Part shown: piece by piece, positions 38,688 to 48,016 of the stretch
Position numbering within the stretch: position 1 is the stretch's first letter
Layout of the letters: each line of letters begins with the position of its first letter
Assembly (NCBI GenBank): GCA_020846745.1
Contig: JADLDI010000077.1
Coordinates: 61,674 to 125,673 of the forward strand
From: Bryobacterales bacterium
Lineage (GTDB): Bacteria > Acidobacteriota > Terriglobia > Bryobacterales > Bryobacteraceae
Direction of reading: 5' to 3'
DNA length: 64,000 nucleotides
Translations under genes and position numbers: made by a program
The notes under the pieces: model-generated
What the model was told of the DNA's origin: nothing
Database searches by the model: none
What the model saw: only the letters and a program-made list of their open reading frames with translations

Positions 38688-40964
38688 TCACTCCCGTTCA
38701 ATGTGAGGTGAGCGGATCTGGGTTAAGCGAAATCCGAAGTCCGGCGGGCGGTGAAACACCGGCACCTGCGACAGGCGAAGGTAGGTCCGCACCTCGTACC
38801 GGCTGTTCTTGAACGATCCGCCTCGCAGCGAGCAAACATCACGCCCGGCGTTCGGCCGTTCCACAAACTCCCATAAATTCCCGGCCATGTCGTAAACGCC
38901 GAAGGGGCTTGCGCCGCCGGCATACCGGGTAACCTCCGACGTGCCGTTGATAGCCGACTCTGCCGAGTTGCAAAGCGAGGCGTCGAAGGCATCGCCCCAC
39001 GGATAAATCAAGCCCGCATCGCCGCGGGCCGAGTACTCCCAAAGCTCATCGGCAGGCAGCATCCACGTCCAAGGTTCGCAGGGCGAGACAGACTGGCACC
39101 ACCGAACAAAGGCGCGCGCCTCCAAGATACTGATTCCGGTGACCGGATGATCGAGTTTCCCTTCCGGAACCGTTCTGCCGTTTAGCCAGATCGCCGGTCC
39201 GCGAGTCTTGCCATCTTGCGTGAAAAACGATTTCCGCGCCCCGGGCATCTCCCAAAACTGATCGCTTTCGTACCCGCCGTCCGCCACGAACTGTTGAAAC
39301 AGCCGGTTGGTGACAAGACACTGCGCAATCCGGAAGCTGCGCGGCAGGGAAATGTAGTGCGATTCAAGCGACGTCACGTACGGCCCGTGTTGTTCTGAGA
39401 CATCCTGGTAAGTGACCGTTGGGTTCGAGGGGCGGACCTCCAGCATCACCACAGGCGCATCCTGAATTTGTTGGGCGATCTTCTCGGGCTCTGTTTTCCA
39501 GCCGGAGGAAAACGGCGTGGGCGTAGAACCAAGAATCTGGTGAGCCAGTACCCACCGGCCCGGATCGTCTGGAGTGATCGTCTGATTCAGTTGGCCGCGG
39601 ATACAGGCGAGCACCCGTTGCCTGGCAGTGGCGTCGAAGTGGCCGAAAATCGACTCACACAGCCGCAGGGCGTGGTACTGCTCGAATGCCGAGCGCGATT
39701 TCCCCACTCCATCCAGCACCATCTCGACGTGTCCCCGCTGCGGTTCCGTTCTGGCCAGGGCCAAACCGGTAATCCGGGCGCCTTCGGTGCCGCGATCGAA
39801 CAACTGCTGCGCGATCTGCCCCGTTTGTTCGGATGGCGCGAGTAGTTGTGAGCGGGCGACCAGATTCGTCATCAGCACCGTCCGCGATGCGCCGGGCTGC
39901 ATATTTGCCCGAATCTGTTCGTACTCTTCGCCAATCAACTCCATATCCTGCAGACAGGTAGTGGAAGTGCGGCCGTGGAAGGCGAGTTGTCCTCGCCTGC
40001 GCCGTTCCTCATCCATGGGTTCGGCCGGAGGTGCGTTGCCCGTCAGATGCGAGGTGAGTAGTTCTACTCCCGATAGTAGCGAGTGCGTCTCGCGCGGCCT
40101 GTCCCGAAACACGGCCAGGATTTCCTCGTAGGAGTAGTAGGGCTGATAGGGTATTTCAGCACTTCCCCAATATACGTCCGTTGCATCCGGTCCAAGGTGC
40201 GAAAAACAAGAACTGAACCGGGTTCGAGCAAGTGCCCGGGCGCGTTCCAGACGGTCCTTCTCGGCAAACTCGACACGCATCGGCACCGGCCAGACCTTCA
40301 GCGTTTGCTGCCCATCCACTGTCGTGCGCTGCTGAACGGCAGAATAGGCCGCGGCCGCGGCGCCGTATATGCTCTGACGGTTAAGCGTAAAGCAGATCAC
40401 CAACTCGTCCGGCAGTTGGACGGTGCAGACTCCAGAAGTATCGCTAACGCCCGTCCGGCTGTCGATCAGAATGTAATCGTAGTGCTCGCGGGCCAGTTGG
40501 CGCATGCTCTCCAGCATCACGCCACCCCCGAGCTTCTCGTAAAAGCGCTCCCAGTCGAACGAGTTGACTCGCACGGCATACGCACTGTCCTGCCGCCCTG
40601 CCGGCACGAAGTGTAGTGCGCCTTCCCGCGGGAAGTCGTACCGAACAGGCATTGCGTGAATCAGGATATTCGAATAGGGCAGAAACCAGTCCCGCTGCCG
40701 GGTCGCCGCCAAATCGGTCACCGCCGCCGTCGCGAACTCCAAAACAAAATCGACTACGCCCGTCGAGTGCTCCAGAGTCCTGTCATCCAGGAAAGGCTCA
40801 AAGTATCGGTGCAGCCCAGGAGCCTCCAAGTCCCAATCGACGGCAAGAACTCGATTGCCCGCCATCGCCAGAAGCCATGCCACGTTGGCCAATGCCATCG
40901 AGCGGCCGGTACCCCCCTTGTAGGAGTAAAAGGTGACGATTTTCGCTGAACGGCGAGTGCTCAT
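38688..40964 (-). CDS. ParA/MinD-type ATPase (KGGTGRS deviant Walker A) with helical linker and C-terminal FGE-sulfatase (C-type-lectin fold) domain
   Basis: VTFYSYKGGTGRSMALANVAWLLAMAGNRVLAVDWDLEAPGLHRYFEPFLDD; YDYILIDSRTGVSDTSGVCTVQLPDELVICFTLNRQSI; C-terminal FRIAQCLVTNRLFQQFVADGGY...HPVTGISILEARAFVRWCQSV...LPADELWEYSARGD...YPWGDAFD...SPFGVYDMAGNLWEFVE...SLRGGSFKN...DFGFRL. Confidence 0.88.
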   Translation of the reverse strand: MSTRRSAKIVTFYSYKGGTGRSMALANVAWLLAMAGNRVLAVDWDLEAPGLHRYFEPFLDDRTLEHSTGVVDFVLEFATAAVTDLAATRQRDWFLPYSNILIHAMPVRYDFPREGALHFVPAGRQDSAYAVRVNSFDWERFYEKLGGGVMLESMRQLAREHYDYILIDSRTGVSDTSGVCTVQLPDELVICFTLNRQSIYGAAAAAYSAVQQRTTVDGQQTLKVWPVPMRVEFAEKDRLERARALARTRFSSCFSHLGPDATDVYWGSAEIPYQPYYSYEEILAVFRDRPRETHSLLSGVELLTSHLTGNAPPAEPMDEERRRRGQLAFHGRTSTTCLQDMELIGEEYEQIRANMQPGASRTVLMTNLVARSQLLAPSEQTGQIAQQLFDRGTEGARITGLALARTEPQRGHVEMVLDGVGKSRSAFEQYHALRLCESIFGHFDATARQRVLACIRGQLNQTITPDDPGRWVLAHQILGSTPTPFSSGWKTEPEKIAQQIQDAPVVMLEVRPSNPTVTYQDVSEQHGPYVTSLESHYISLPRSFRIAQCLVTNRLFQQFVADGGYESDQFWEMPGARKSFFTQDGKTRGPAIWLNGRTVPEGKLDHPVTGISILEARAFVRWCQSVSPCEPWTWMLPADELWEYSARGDAGLIYPWGDAFDASLCNSAESAINGTSEVTRYAGGASPFGVYDMAGNLWEFVERPNAGRDVCSLRGGSFKNSRYEVRTYLRLSQVPVFHRPPDFGFRLTQIRSPHIERE

Positions 40965-40967
40965 CTT

Positions 40968-42188
40968 CTATGCCGCCGATGGTGCGTTCAGTTGGGGCAC
41001 CACGTCCAGCCGCACGCCTTTTTGTTCCGCATCCTTCTCCAGAGCGGAATCCTCAGCCTTTGTAACCACGGCAGTATCGCTGCTTAGTACCTTCTTGAGC
41101 AGTTGACCGCGGATTGATTCGATCACCGCCGCCGAGCGGGCTTTCAGATCCTCCGGACTGACCGTAGTAAGCCAATCGTGGTGTGGCGGAGGGACGATTG
41201 CTTTCTGCGGGCAAACCGTACGCTGAATGTGGAGCCATCGCGCGTCGGTAGCCGGCGGCGGAGTTGCCCCTTCCCAAGCGACAATCAGTCCACAATTCAA
41301 AAAGTAGACCTGGTCGTAGCGTTTCAAAGCGGTCTCAAACGGTTGCAACGATGCGCTGGAAGGATCTGCAAAGACAACTGTCGGCACATCGTGTTCGAGC
41401 GTATCGCGAAGGCGGTCTGGCAATTCCGCATCGCACGGCAGTTCTTCATAGCGCAACCCGAGTTGGCCGCTGACTGCTTGCGCCAGCGCTCCTATCGCCG
41501 GCTCGCCCGGGTATGGCTTCCAATCCCAACCGTCACGGGCCGCGAAAACAAAGCACGTCTTCGTGATTCCTCCCTTCTTGTGTGACGTTGGGTCCGATCT
41601 GATCGCAACATCCCAAGCCGACGGCTGTTTCTTAAGATCGAGTTTTTGAAGCGGTGGAAGATTGTCCGACTGGATTGCCGCGGCAATACGGCGTGCAAGC
41701 GCGCTCACGACTTTGAAGAAATCTGAAGGTGCTCCGACGTTCATTACTTGCCTCAGGCCTAGTTGAGGATAAGCCGCCGGAAAATCGTCATCGTGTGTCT
41801 GTATCTTCTCAAGCGGGGCAGGAAGCCCTTTTAACAGGGGCATCCAAATAACCGGAATAATCGCTGCCGGTTTCTGTGGACCAGGGGCCGCCGCCGCACG
41901 GTCCAGGAAGACGCCCACTTCCTTGCCGCACCAACTGCTGTTGAAGTAGTTAGGTGAGTACAGGCAAACCGCCGCCTTTGCGCTGCACAGGCTGTCCGCA
42001 AGTACAGCCGGCCACTCCGCGCCGGCTTCGATGTCCGTGGAATCGAAAAAGCAGGTGTCGCCCCCCGCCGCACCGAGTAATTGATCGACTTCGGCCTCCA
42101 GGGCCTCGCGGAACCTCCGCATCAGCTCGGAATCGGCCGCCCACTTCGTGTTCGCCCTTGCATAGCTGAAGAAGTACCGCTGAGACAT
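40968..42188 (-). CDS. TIR-domain protein, FxsC-like
   Basis: RYFFSYARANTKWAADSELMRRFREALEAEVDQLLG...CFFDSTDIEAGAEWPAVLADSLCSAKAAVCLYSPNYFNSSWCGKEVGVFLDR...IIPVIW; TIR-like architecture resembling FxsC proteins, plus a second C-terminal alpha/beta region (TCFVFAARDGWDWKPYPGE...). Confidence 0.82.
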   Translation of the reverse strand: MSQRYFFSYARANTKWAADSELMRRFREALEAEVDQLLGAAGGDTCFFDSTDIEAGAEWPAVLADSLCSAKAAVCLYSPNYFNSSWCGKEVGVFLDRAAAAPGPQKPAAIIPVIWMPLLKGLPAPLEKIQTHDDDFPAAYPQLGLRQVMNVGAPSDFFKVVSALARRIAAAIQSDNLPPLQKLDLKKQPSAWDVAIRSDPTSHKKGGITKTCFVFAARDGWDWKPYPGEPAIGALAQAVSGQLGLRYEELPCDAELPDRLRDTLEHDVPTVVFADPSSASLQPFETALKRYDQVYFLNCGLIVAWEGATPPPATDARWLHIQRTVCPQKAIVPPPHHDWLTTVSPEDLKARSAAVIESIRGQLLKKVLSSDTAVVTKAEDSALEKDAEQKGVRLDVVPQLNAPSAA

Positions 42189-42256
42189 GCCAGCCCTTCA
42201 TTCTAATACCAACTGGCGCGAATGCGGTTCGATGGGCCGCGTTATATTGAGCGTTT

Positions 42257-44707
42257 ATGCTCGCACGCTTCGGCTTGGTCTTGCTGTTCGCCGCCGGCGC
42301 CTTTCCCGCCCCGGTGCCGTCGCCCACTGAGCACTTAGGCTACGCCCCCGGGGTCGATTACAAGTTAGCCAACTACGCGGACGTAAGCGGGTACTTTCAT
42401 CGGCTCGCCGCAGCCTCGCCGCGCATTCGCCTGCAGGAATTCGGCCGCAGTGCGGAAGGGCGCCCCATGCTCGCGGCGTTCATTTCATCCCCCGAAAACC
42501 TCCACCGGCTCTCCCATTACCAGGCAACCGTCCGCCGTCTTGCACTCGGCCAGGCATCGGCCGACGAGGCGCGCAAGTTGGCCGCCGAGGGCCGTGTGTT
42601 CGTCTGGATCGACTCCGGCTTGCACGCTTCGGAAACCGCTCCTGTACAGCACTCCTTCGATCTCGCCTATCGCATGCTCACCGCCGAAGACGAAGAAACC
42701 CGCCGCATTCGCGACAAGGTCATTCTCATCCAGGTCCCCGTCATCAATCCCGACGGACTCGATTGGATCGCCGCCTGGTACCGCCAGAATGTCGGCACTG
42801 CATACGAAACCGCCCCCCTGCCCAGGTTGTATCAGAAGTACGCCGGCCACGATAACAACCGCGACTACTTTATGTTGAACCTCCCCGAAACGCGGCATGT
42901 CACGCGCATGCTGTTCCAGGACTGGTTCCCGCAAATCGTCTACAACCAGCACCAGGCGCCGCCGTTCCCGGCCCGTATCTTCGTGCCGCCCTATGCCGAA
43001 CCGCTCAATCCGAACATCCCGGCGCCCGTCATGGAAGGCATCAACTTCATCGGCGCAGCCGTCAAGGAAAGGTTCGCCCGTGAGAACAAACCCGGCGTGC
43101 TTTCCTATCACGGCTTCGACGGCTGGTGGAACGGCGGCTTACGATCTGTGCCCGCCTTCCACAACATGCACGGCATCCTCACCGAAACGGCCGGTTACTC
43201 GTACGCCACTCCGCACGAATATAAGTCCGCCGACTTTCCCGAACGCTTCGGCAACGGCATTCCTACCAGGATTCCGTCGGTTTTCTATCAACGTCCGTGG
43301 ATGGGCGGGCGATGGACCCTTCGCGACGCAATCGATTACATGCTGACGGTCGATTTCGCCATCCTGAACTTGGCAGCAACTAACTCGTCCAGCCTTCTCC
43401 ACAAAAGCTGGGAACTGGCGCGCACCTCCATCGAAGCCGGCCGGCGCGGCGGACCGTACGCCTACATCGTACCGGTAGATCAGACACAAGCCGACGCGTC
43501 TGCGGCCACAGACATGCTGCGCCGTCTCGAATGGTCCGGCATCCAGGTTCACCGTGCGGCCGCATCTCTCTCCGCCGGCGGCAAGACATATCCGGCCGGA
43601 ACCTACGTGTTACTCGCGTCTCAGTCGTTCCGCCCCTATCTCGTAGACTTGATGGAGCCGCAGAAGTACCCCGAACTGAAGACCGGCCAGAACGGCCCTA
43701 CTAAGCGCCCCTATGACGTTGCCGGATGGACTCTTCCCTATAACATGGGAGTAACTTATACGCGCGTGGACGAACCGTTCCAAGCCACGCTCGAACCGGT
43801 AAAGCGGGTTGAAACGCCTGCCCCCGTCCAGGACCATCGCCAGAATTCCTCCTTCCTTCTTGTAGCGGAATCTCTGGCCGCCAACCAGCCGGTGGGCTGG
43901 TCGCTGCAGGGCGACATCGTATTCAACAGCCGGCAAGGTGTCGCCTGGCAGTTACGCACGCCTCGTGTGGCAATTTACCAGCCTCACGTAGCCAACATGG
44001 ACACCGGCTGGACCCAATATGTCCTCGATAACTACAAGGTTCCCTACACCAACCTTACTAACGACGATCTAACTAAACCCGATCTTTCCACCCGCTTCGA
44101 CTCCATCGTATTCGCCGCCCAGTCTTCTAACTCCATTCTGCATGGCGCACGCCCCGATGAACCGCCGCCCACCACCGAAGGCACGCCCCGTCCCGTACAA
44201 CGCCCCGAATTCACCGGCGGCATCGGTGTGGAAGGCTTGGCCGCCATTGACCGTTTCGTGCGCAACGGCGGCACCCTAATCGCCTTCGATTCAGCCACCG
44301 CCTTACCCGTCCAGTTCTTTCCGCTTCCCGTCCGCAACACAACCACCGACAGCGCCTATTACTGCCCTGGCTCGCTCCTGCGCATTCAGGTCGACACCAC
44401 CAACCCGCTCGCGTTCGGCATGCCGAAAGAGGCGTACGCGTTTTCTTCCGGCGGCTTCGCCTGGGATATTCACTCATCGAAAGACGCCATTCGCTCGGTC
44501 GCACGCTACGCGCCCTCTAACGTGCTTGCCAGCGGTTGGCTGTCGGGTGAACGCGTCGTTGCCGGCAAACATATTCTCCTACAGGCCCGCCATGGCAAAG
44601 GATCGGTTATCCTGTTTGGGTTCCGGCCGCAATTCCGGGCACAGTCCGCCGGTACATTTAAGTTCCTGCTGAACGCCATCTATCTTGCGAGTGCAAAACA
44701 GTTATGA
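42257..44707 (+). CDS. M14 family zinc carboxypeptidase-like metallopeptidase, secreted
   Basis: YFHRLAAASPRIRLQEFGRSAEGRPMLAAFISSPENL; IDSGLHASETAPVQHSFDLAYRM (HxxE); VPVINPDGLDW; HDNNRDYFMLNLPETRHVTRMLFQDWFPQIVYNQHQ. Confidence 0.9.
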   Translation: MLARFGLVLLFAAGAFPAPVPSPTEHLGYAPGVDYKLANYADVSGYFHRLAAASPRIRLQEFGRSAEGRPMLAAFISSPENLHRLSHYQATVRRLALGQASADEARKLAAEGRVFVWIDSGLHASETAPVQHSFDLAYRMLTAEDEETRRIRDKVILIQVPVINPDGLDWIAAWYRQNVGTAYETAPLPRLYQKYAGHDNNRDYFMLNLPETRHVTRMLFQDWFPQIVYNQHQAPPFPARIFVPPYAEPLNPNIPAPVMEGINFIGAAVKERFARENKPGVLSYHGFDGWWNGGLRSVPAFHNMHGILTETAGYSYATPHEYKSADFPERFGNGIPTRIPSVFYQRPWMGGRWTLRDAIDYMLTVDFAILNLAATNSSSLLHKSWELARTSIEAGRRGGPYAYIVPVDQTQADASAATDMLRRLEWSGIQVHRAAASLSAGGKTYPAGTYVLLASQSFRPYLVDLMEPQKYPELKTGQNGPTKRPYDVAGWTLPYNMGVTYTRVDEPFQATLEPVKRVETPAPVQDHRQNSSFLLVAESLAANQPVGWSLQGDIVFNSRQGVAWQLRTPRVAIYQPHVANMDTGWTQYVLDNYKVPYTNLTNDDLTKPDLSTRFDSIVFAAQSSNSILHGARPDEPPPTTEGTPRPVQRPEFTGGIGVEGLAAIDRFVRNGGTLIAFDSATALPVQFFPLPVRNTTTDSAYYCPGSLLRIQVDTTNPLAFGMPKEAYAFSSGGFAWDIHSSKDAIRSVARYAPSNVLASGWLSGERVVAGKHILLQARHGKGSVILFGFRPQFRAQSAGTFKFLLNAIYLASAKQL

Positions 44708-45744
44708 GTGAACCATTCCGTCTCGGCGTCTCGCCGGACTTTTACACCGAAGCCCGTGAAGCCACCGAGGGCGTCATCGCCGCCCGCCTTACCGGTATCC
44801 CTAACCTGGTGGTCGAGCCCATGCCGCCTGAAATGGGCAAGGACGCAACGCCTGAAGCGCTGGAACGCTACGACGCGATCTTCGCCCTGGCCACCAAGGT
44901 GGACGGTCCATCGCTCACGCGCGCCGCCCGGCTCCTTTGCGTCGCGCGTTGGGGGGTCGGCTACGACCGTATCGATACCGATGCTCTCACCGAAGCGGGC
45001 GTTGTGCTGACCATAACTCCGAACGCCGTGAAACGGCCGGTCGCCGAGGCCATCTTCACCCTTATGTTCGCCCTCTCGAAGAACCTGTTGCTGCAGGACC
45101 GCATCGCTCGCGCCGGTAAGTGGCGCGGCGACTTACCGCGATTAGGAGTTAACCTCGCTGGGTCGACTCTCGGCTCCGTCGGTTGCGGAAACATCGGGCA
45201 GGAGATGTTCCGCGTCGCGCAATCGCTCGGCTTTAAGCGGTTTCTCGCCTGCGACCCCTTCATCAAACAGGAGCAGGTAGCCCATCTCAACGTGGAGTTG
45301 ACCGATATGGATACCGTGTTTCGCGAGTCCGATTGGGTGGCCGTCAATACGTTACTGAACGCCGGCACCGTCGGCTTGGTCAAAGAGCGCCATTTCCGGC
45401 TGATGAAGCCAACAGCCTATTTCGTCAACACCGCCCGCGGTCCGATCGTGGAGCATGACGCCCTTGTAAAGGCCCTCAAGGAAAACTGGATTGCCGGGGC
45501 CGGCATCGATGTGTTCCCGGTAGAACCTCCGCCCGCCGACGATCCGCTGTTCGCACTCGACAATGTGATCGTCGCCCCCCATGCCATGGCGTGGACCAAC
45601 GAACTGATGCGCGACAACGGCTACGAGGCGTGCGACAACGTCCTGGCGATCATGGCCGGCAACTTACCTCCCGGCGCAGTAAATCGCGCCGTTTTCGATA
45701 ATCCCAAATTCCAGGAGAAACTCGCCCGCTGGAAGCGCGGCTAA
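44704..45744 (+). CDS. D-2-hydroxyacid dehydrogenase family protein
   Basis: AGSTLGSVGCGNIGQEMFRVAQSLGFKRFLACDP; FVNTARGPIVEHDALVKALKENWIAGAGIDVFPVEPPPADDPLFALDNVIVAPH; overlaps the M14 gene by ATGA. Confidence 0.92.
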   Translation: MSEPFRLGVSPDFYTEAREATEGVIAARLTGIPNLVVEPMPPEMGKDATPEALERYDAIFALATKVDGPSLTRAARLLCVARWGVGYDRIDTDALTEAGVVLTITPNAVKRPVAEAIFTLMFALSKNLLLQDRIARAGKWRGDLPRLGVNLAGSTLGSVGCGNIGQEMFRVAQSLGFKRFLACDPFIKQEQVAHLNVELTDMDTVFRESDWVAVNTLLNAGTVGLVKERHFRLMKPTAYFVNTARGPIVEHDALVKALKENWIAGAGIDVFPVEPPPADDPLFALDNVIVAPHAMAWTNELMRDNGYEACDNVLAIMAGNLPPGAVNRAVFDNPKFQEKLARWKRG

Positions 45745-45754
45745 ATAGGTAAGT

Positions 45755-46702
45755 ATGAAGATCTGCATTCCCGACGACGCGCCGGCCGTATTAGCCCACG
45801 CAAAGGCGTGGCCCATGTTTCGCGACCGCTTTCAAGCGGACTACTACGACACGCTGCCGGGCACGACCGAGCGTTTGCTCGACCGCATTAAAGACGCCGA
45901 AGTAGTGGTCAACATTCGGTCGTCCACATATTTCACTGCCGGCGTGTTCGCTCGATGCCCGTCCCTGCGCATGCTCTCAATTTGGGGCACCGGCACCGAT
46001 AATGTTGACTTAGAAGCTGCCAGACAGCGCGGAGTTACCGTCACCAATACGCCCGCGGTTTCGGCCCCCAGCATCGCCGAGCATACTCTGGCCCTTATGC
46101 TTGCAATAGCAAGGCGCATCCCGCAATTAGACGCCAAAACACGCGCCGGCGAATGGGCCCGCGGCGGTATGGTCCAGTTAGTCGGCAAAACCTGCGGCGT
46201 CGTCGGCACCGGAGCCATCGGCTCTCGCTTCGCTGCCCTCGCGGCTGGAATTGGCATGCGCGTGATCGCCTGGAGCTATCGCCACAAGCCTGAAATGCCC
46301 TATCAGTTCGTCCCACTCGACCAACTGCTCGCCGAAAGCGACGTGGTCAGTCTCCACTTGCGCCTTTCGCCCGACACCAAAGACTTTCTCTCGGCGGACA
46401 AGCTCGCGCTGATGAAACCAACGGCATTTCTCGTCAACACGGCGCGCGGTGCGATCGTAAACGAGGCTGCCCTGGTCGATGCACTCCGTAATCACAAGAT
46501 CGCCGGAGCCGCACTCGATGTATTTGAGACCGAACCCCTACCCGCCGCCAACCCATTTCAGGCGTTAGACAATGTCGTGCTAACCCCGCATTGTGCCGGA
46601 GTAACTCCTGAAGTACTCGAAGCCGGACTGGCCCTGTCCCTGACGAACGTCGAAAAGTGGATGGCCGGCGCCCCGCAGCACGTAGTCGTGCAAGGCAGAT
46701 AA
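45755..46702 (+). CDS. D-2-hydroxyacid dehydrogenase family protein (second copy)
   Basis: VGKTCGVVGTGAIGSRFAALAAGIGMRVIAWSY; AFLVNTARGAIVNEAALVDALRNHKIAGAALDVFETEPLPAANPFQALDNVVLTPH. Confidence 0.92.
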   Translation: MKICIPDDAPAVLAHAKAWPMFRDRFQADYYDTLPGTTERLLDRIKDAEVVVNIRSSTYFTAGVFARCPSLRMLSIWGTGTDNVDLEAARQRGVTVTNTPAVSAPSIAEHTLALMLAIARRIPQLDAKTRAGEWARGGMVQLVGKTCGVVGTGAIGSRFAALAAGIGMRVIAWSYRHKPEMPYQFVPLDQLLAESDVVSLHLRLSPDTKDFLSADKLALMKPTAFLVNTARGAIVNEAALVDALRNHKIAGAALDVFETEPLPAANPFQALDNVVLTPHCAGVTPEVLEAGLALSLTNVEKWMAGAPQHVVVQGR

Positions 46703-46846
46703 CTCAGTCGATTCCCCTCGCGGTCGGCGACTCCGGCGCATCGGTCGCCGTCCGCCCGGCTTCGTAACCCCCGGGATTTTCATCGTCGCAGCATCCAGCC
46801 ATTATCGCCAGGATCTGCTTACCCTTTTTTGTGACACCATCTCAGT

Positions 46847-48016
46847 ATGGCCACACAAGCGGTAGCGGCTGCGCGTGTGCATGCGGAAACCGAGATAGTT
46901 CCGTGGTACGTGTGGTGCGCGGTCGCGGCCACCACATCGTCGATGGTGGGCATCCATTGGGACATCTCCTGGCATCGCTCCATCGGCCGCGATACGTTCT
47001 GGACCCCGGCGCACGTAGCCATCTATCTCTGCGGTGTGCTGGCCGGAGCCTCCTGCGGGTACCTGATCCTCACCACCACCTTCGCCAAAGCGGCTGTGAC
47101 GCTGCGCGAAAGTGCCGTCAGCGTGTGGGGCTTCCGCGGACCCCTCGGTGCTTTCGTCGCCGCTTGGGGCGGTATCGCGATGCTTACCTCCGCACCGTTT
47201 GACGACTGGTGGCACAATGCCTATGGGCTCGATGTCAAGGTGATCAGCCCGCCGCACATGGTGCTCGCCGTCGGCATGTTCGCCGTGCAGCTCGGTGCGC
47301 TCTTACTCGTCCTCGGCTACAAAAATCGCGCAACCGGCGACACCCGCGCAACCCTCGAACTTCTGTACCTCTATGTCAGCGGGCTGGTCGTGTTCAACAT
47401 GGGCACGCTCGTCATCGAGTACACGTTCCCGCTATTCGGGCACTTGCCCATGTACTACCGCGCGCTGGCCCTCGCCATTCCGTTCTTTCTCATCGCGCTC
47501 ACCATGGCGGCCGGCGTCCCCTGGGCCGCAACCAAAATCGCCGCCGTGTACATGATCGCCTGGCAGGCGATCAATCTTGTTCTCCCGCTATTTCCCGCGG
47601 AGCCGAAACTCGGGCCCGTACTCTATCAGATAAAGAGCTTTGTTCCGTCGTTCTTCCCCATCTGGCTCATCGTTCCCGCCCTGTTCGTCGACTGGATTCT
47701 GCACCGGTACCCACATTGGGCCGTCTGGAAGAAAGCCATCGTTGCCGGACTGGGTTTTGAGGCCCTGTTGGTTGCCGTACAGTGGCCGTTCACTTCCTTC
47801 CTGCTAAGCCCCGCGGGACGTAACTGGTTCTTCTATCCCGACGCGTTCGACTACCGCACCACCACCACCTCTTACTTCTTTCGCCAGCTCTTTTATCCTT
47901 GGACCAAATCGCCTGAACTATTCGCCGCGGAAATGGGCCTGTCCTTCGTAATCGCAGTCGTCATGATGTGGCTCGGGCAGTACTGGGGCGGTTGGCTCGC
48001 CAGGGTGAAACGGTAA
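46847..48016 (+). CDS. Uncharacterised polytopic membrane protein with duplicated DxxWHxxxGxD...PxH motif
   Basis: 389 aa, many hydrophobic segments; motif 1 DISWHRSIGRDTFWTPAH (46961-47014), motif 2 DDWWHNAYGLDVKVISPPH (47201-47257). Starts ATG, stop abuts the next ATG. Confidence 0.8.
   Translation: MATQAVAAARVHAETEIVPWYVWCAVAATTSSMVGIHWDISWHRSIGRDTFWTPAHVAIYLCGVLAGASCGYLILTTTFAKAAVTLRESAVSVWGFRGPLGAFVAAWGGIAMLTSAPFDDWWHNAYGLDVKVISPPHMVLAVGMFAVQLGALLLVLGYKNRATGDTRATLELLYLYVSGLVVFNMGTLVIEYTFPLFGHLPMYYRALALAIPFFLIALTMAAGVPWAATKIAAVYMIAWQAINLVLPLFPAEPKLGPVLYQIKSFVPSFFPIWLIVPALFVDWILHRYPHWAVWKKAIVAGLGFEALLVAVQWPFTSFLLSPAGRNWFFYPDAFDYRTTTTSYFFRQLFYPWTKSPELFAAEMGLSFVIAVVMMWLGQYWGGWLARVKR

Noticed and set aside
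38688-39380. Diversity-generating retroelement target, since the C-terminus is an FGE/C-type-lectin fold
   Set aside because: No reverse transcriptase gene, template repeat or adenine-biased variable region was recognised in the window.
37798-42256. FxSxx-COOH peptide (FxsA) or radical SAM maturase (FxsB) next to the FxsC-like TIR gene
   Set aside because: No small ORF ending F-x-S-x-x was found nearby (the 101-aa ORF ends EFDRS, which does not fit), and no CxxxCxxC radical SAM protein is present.
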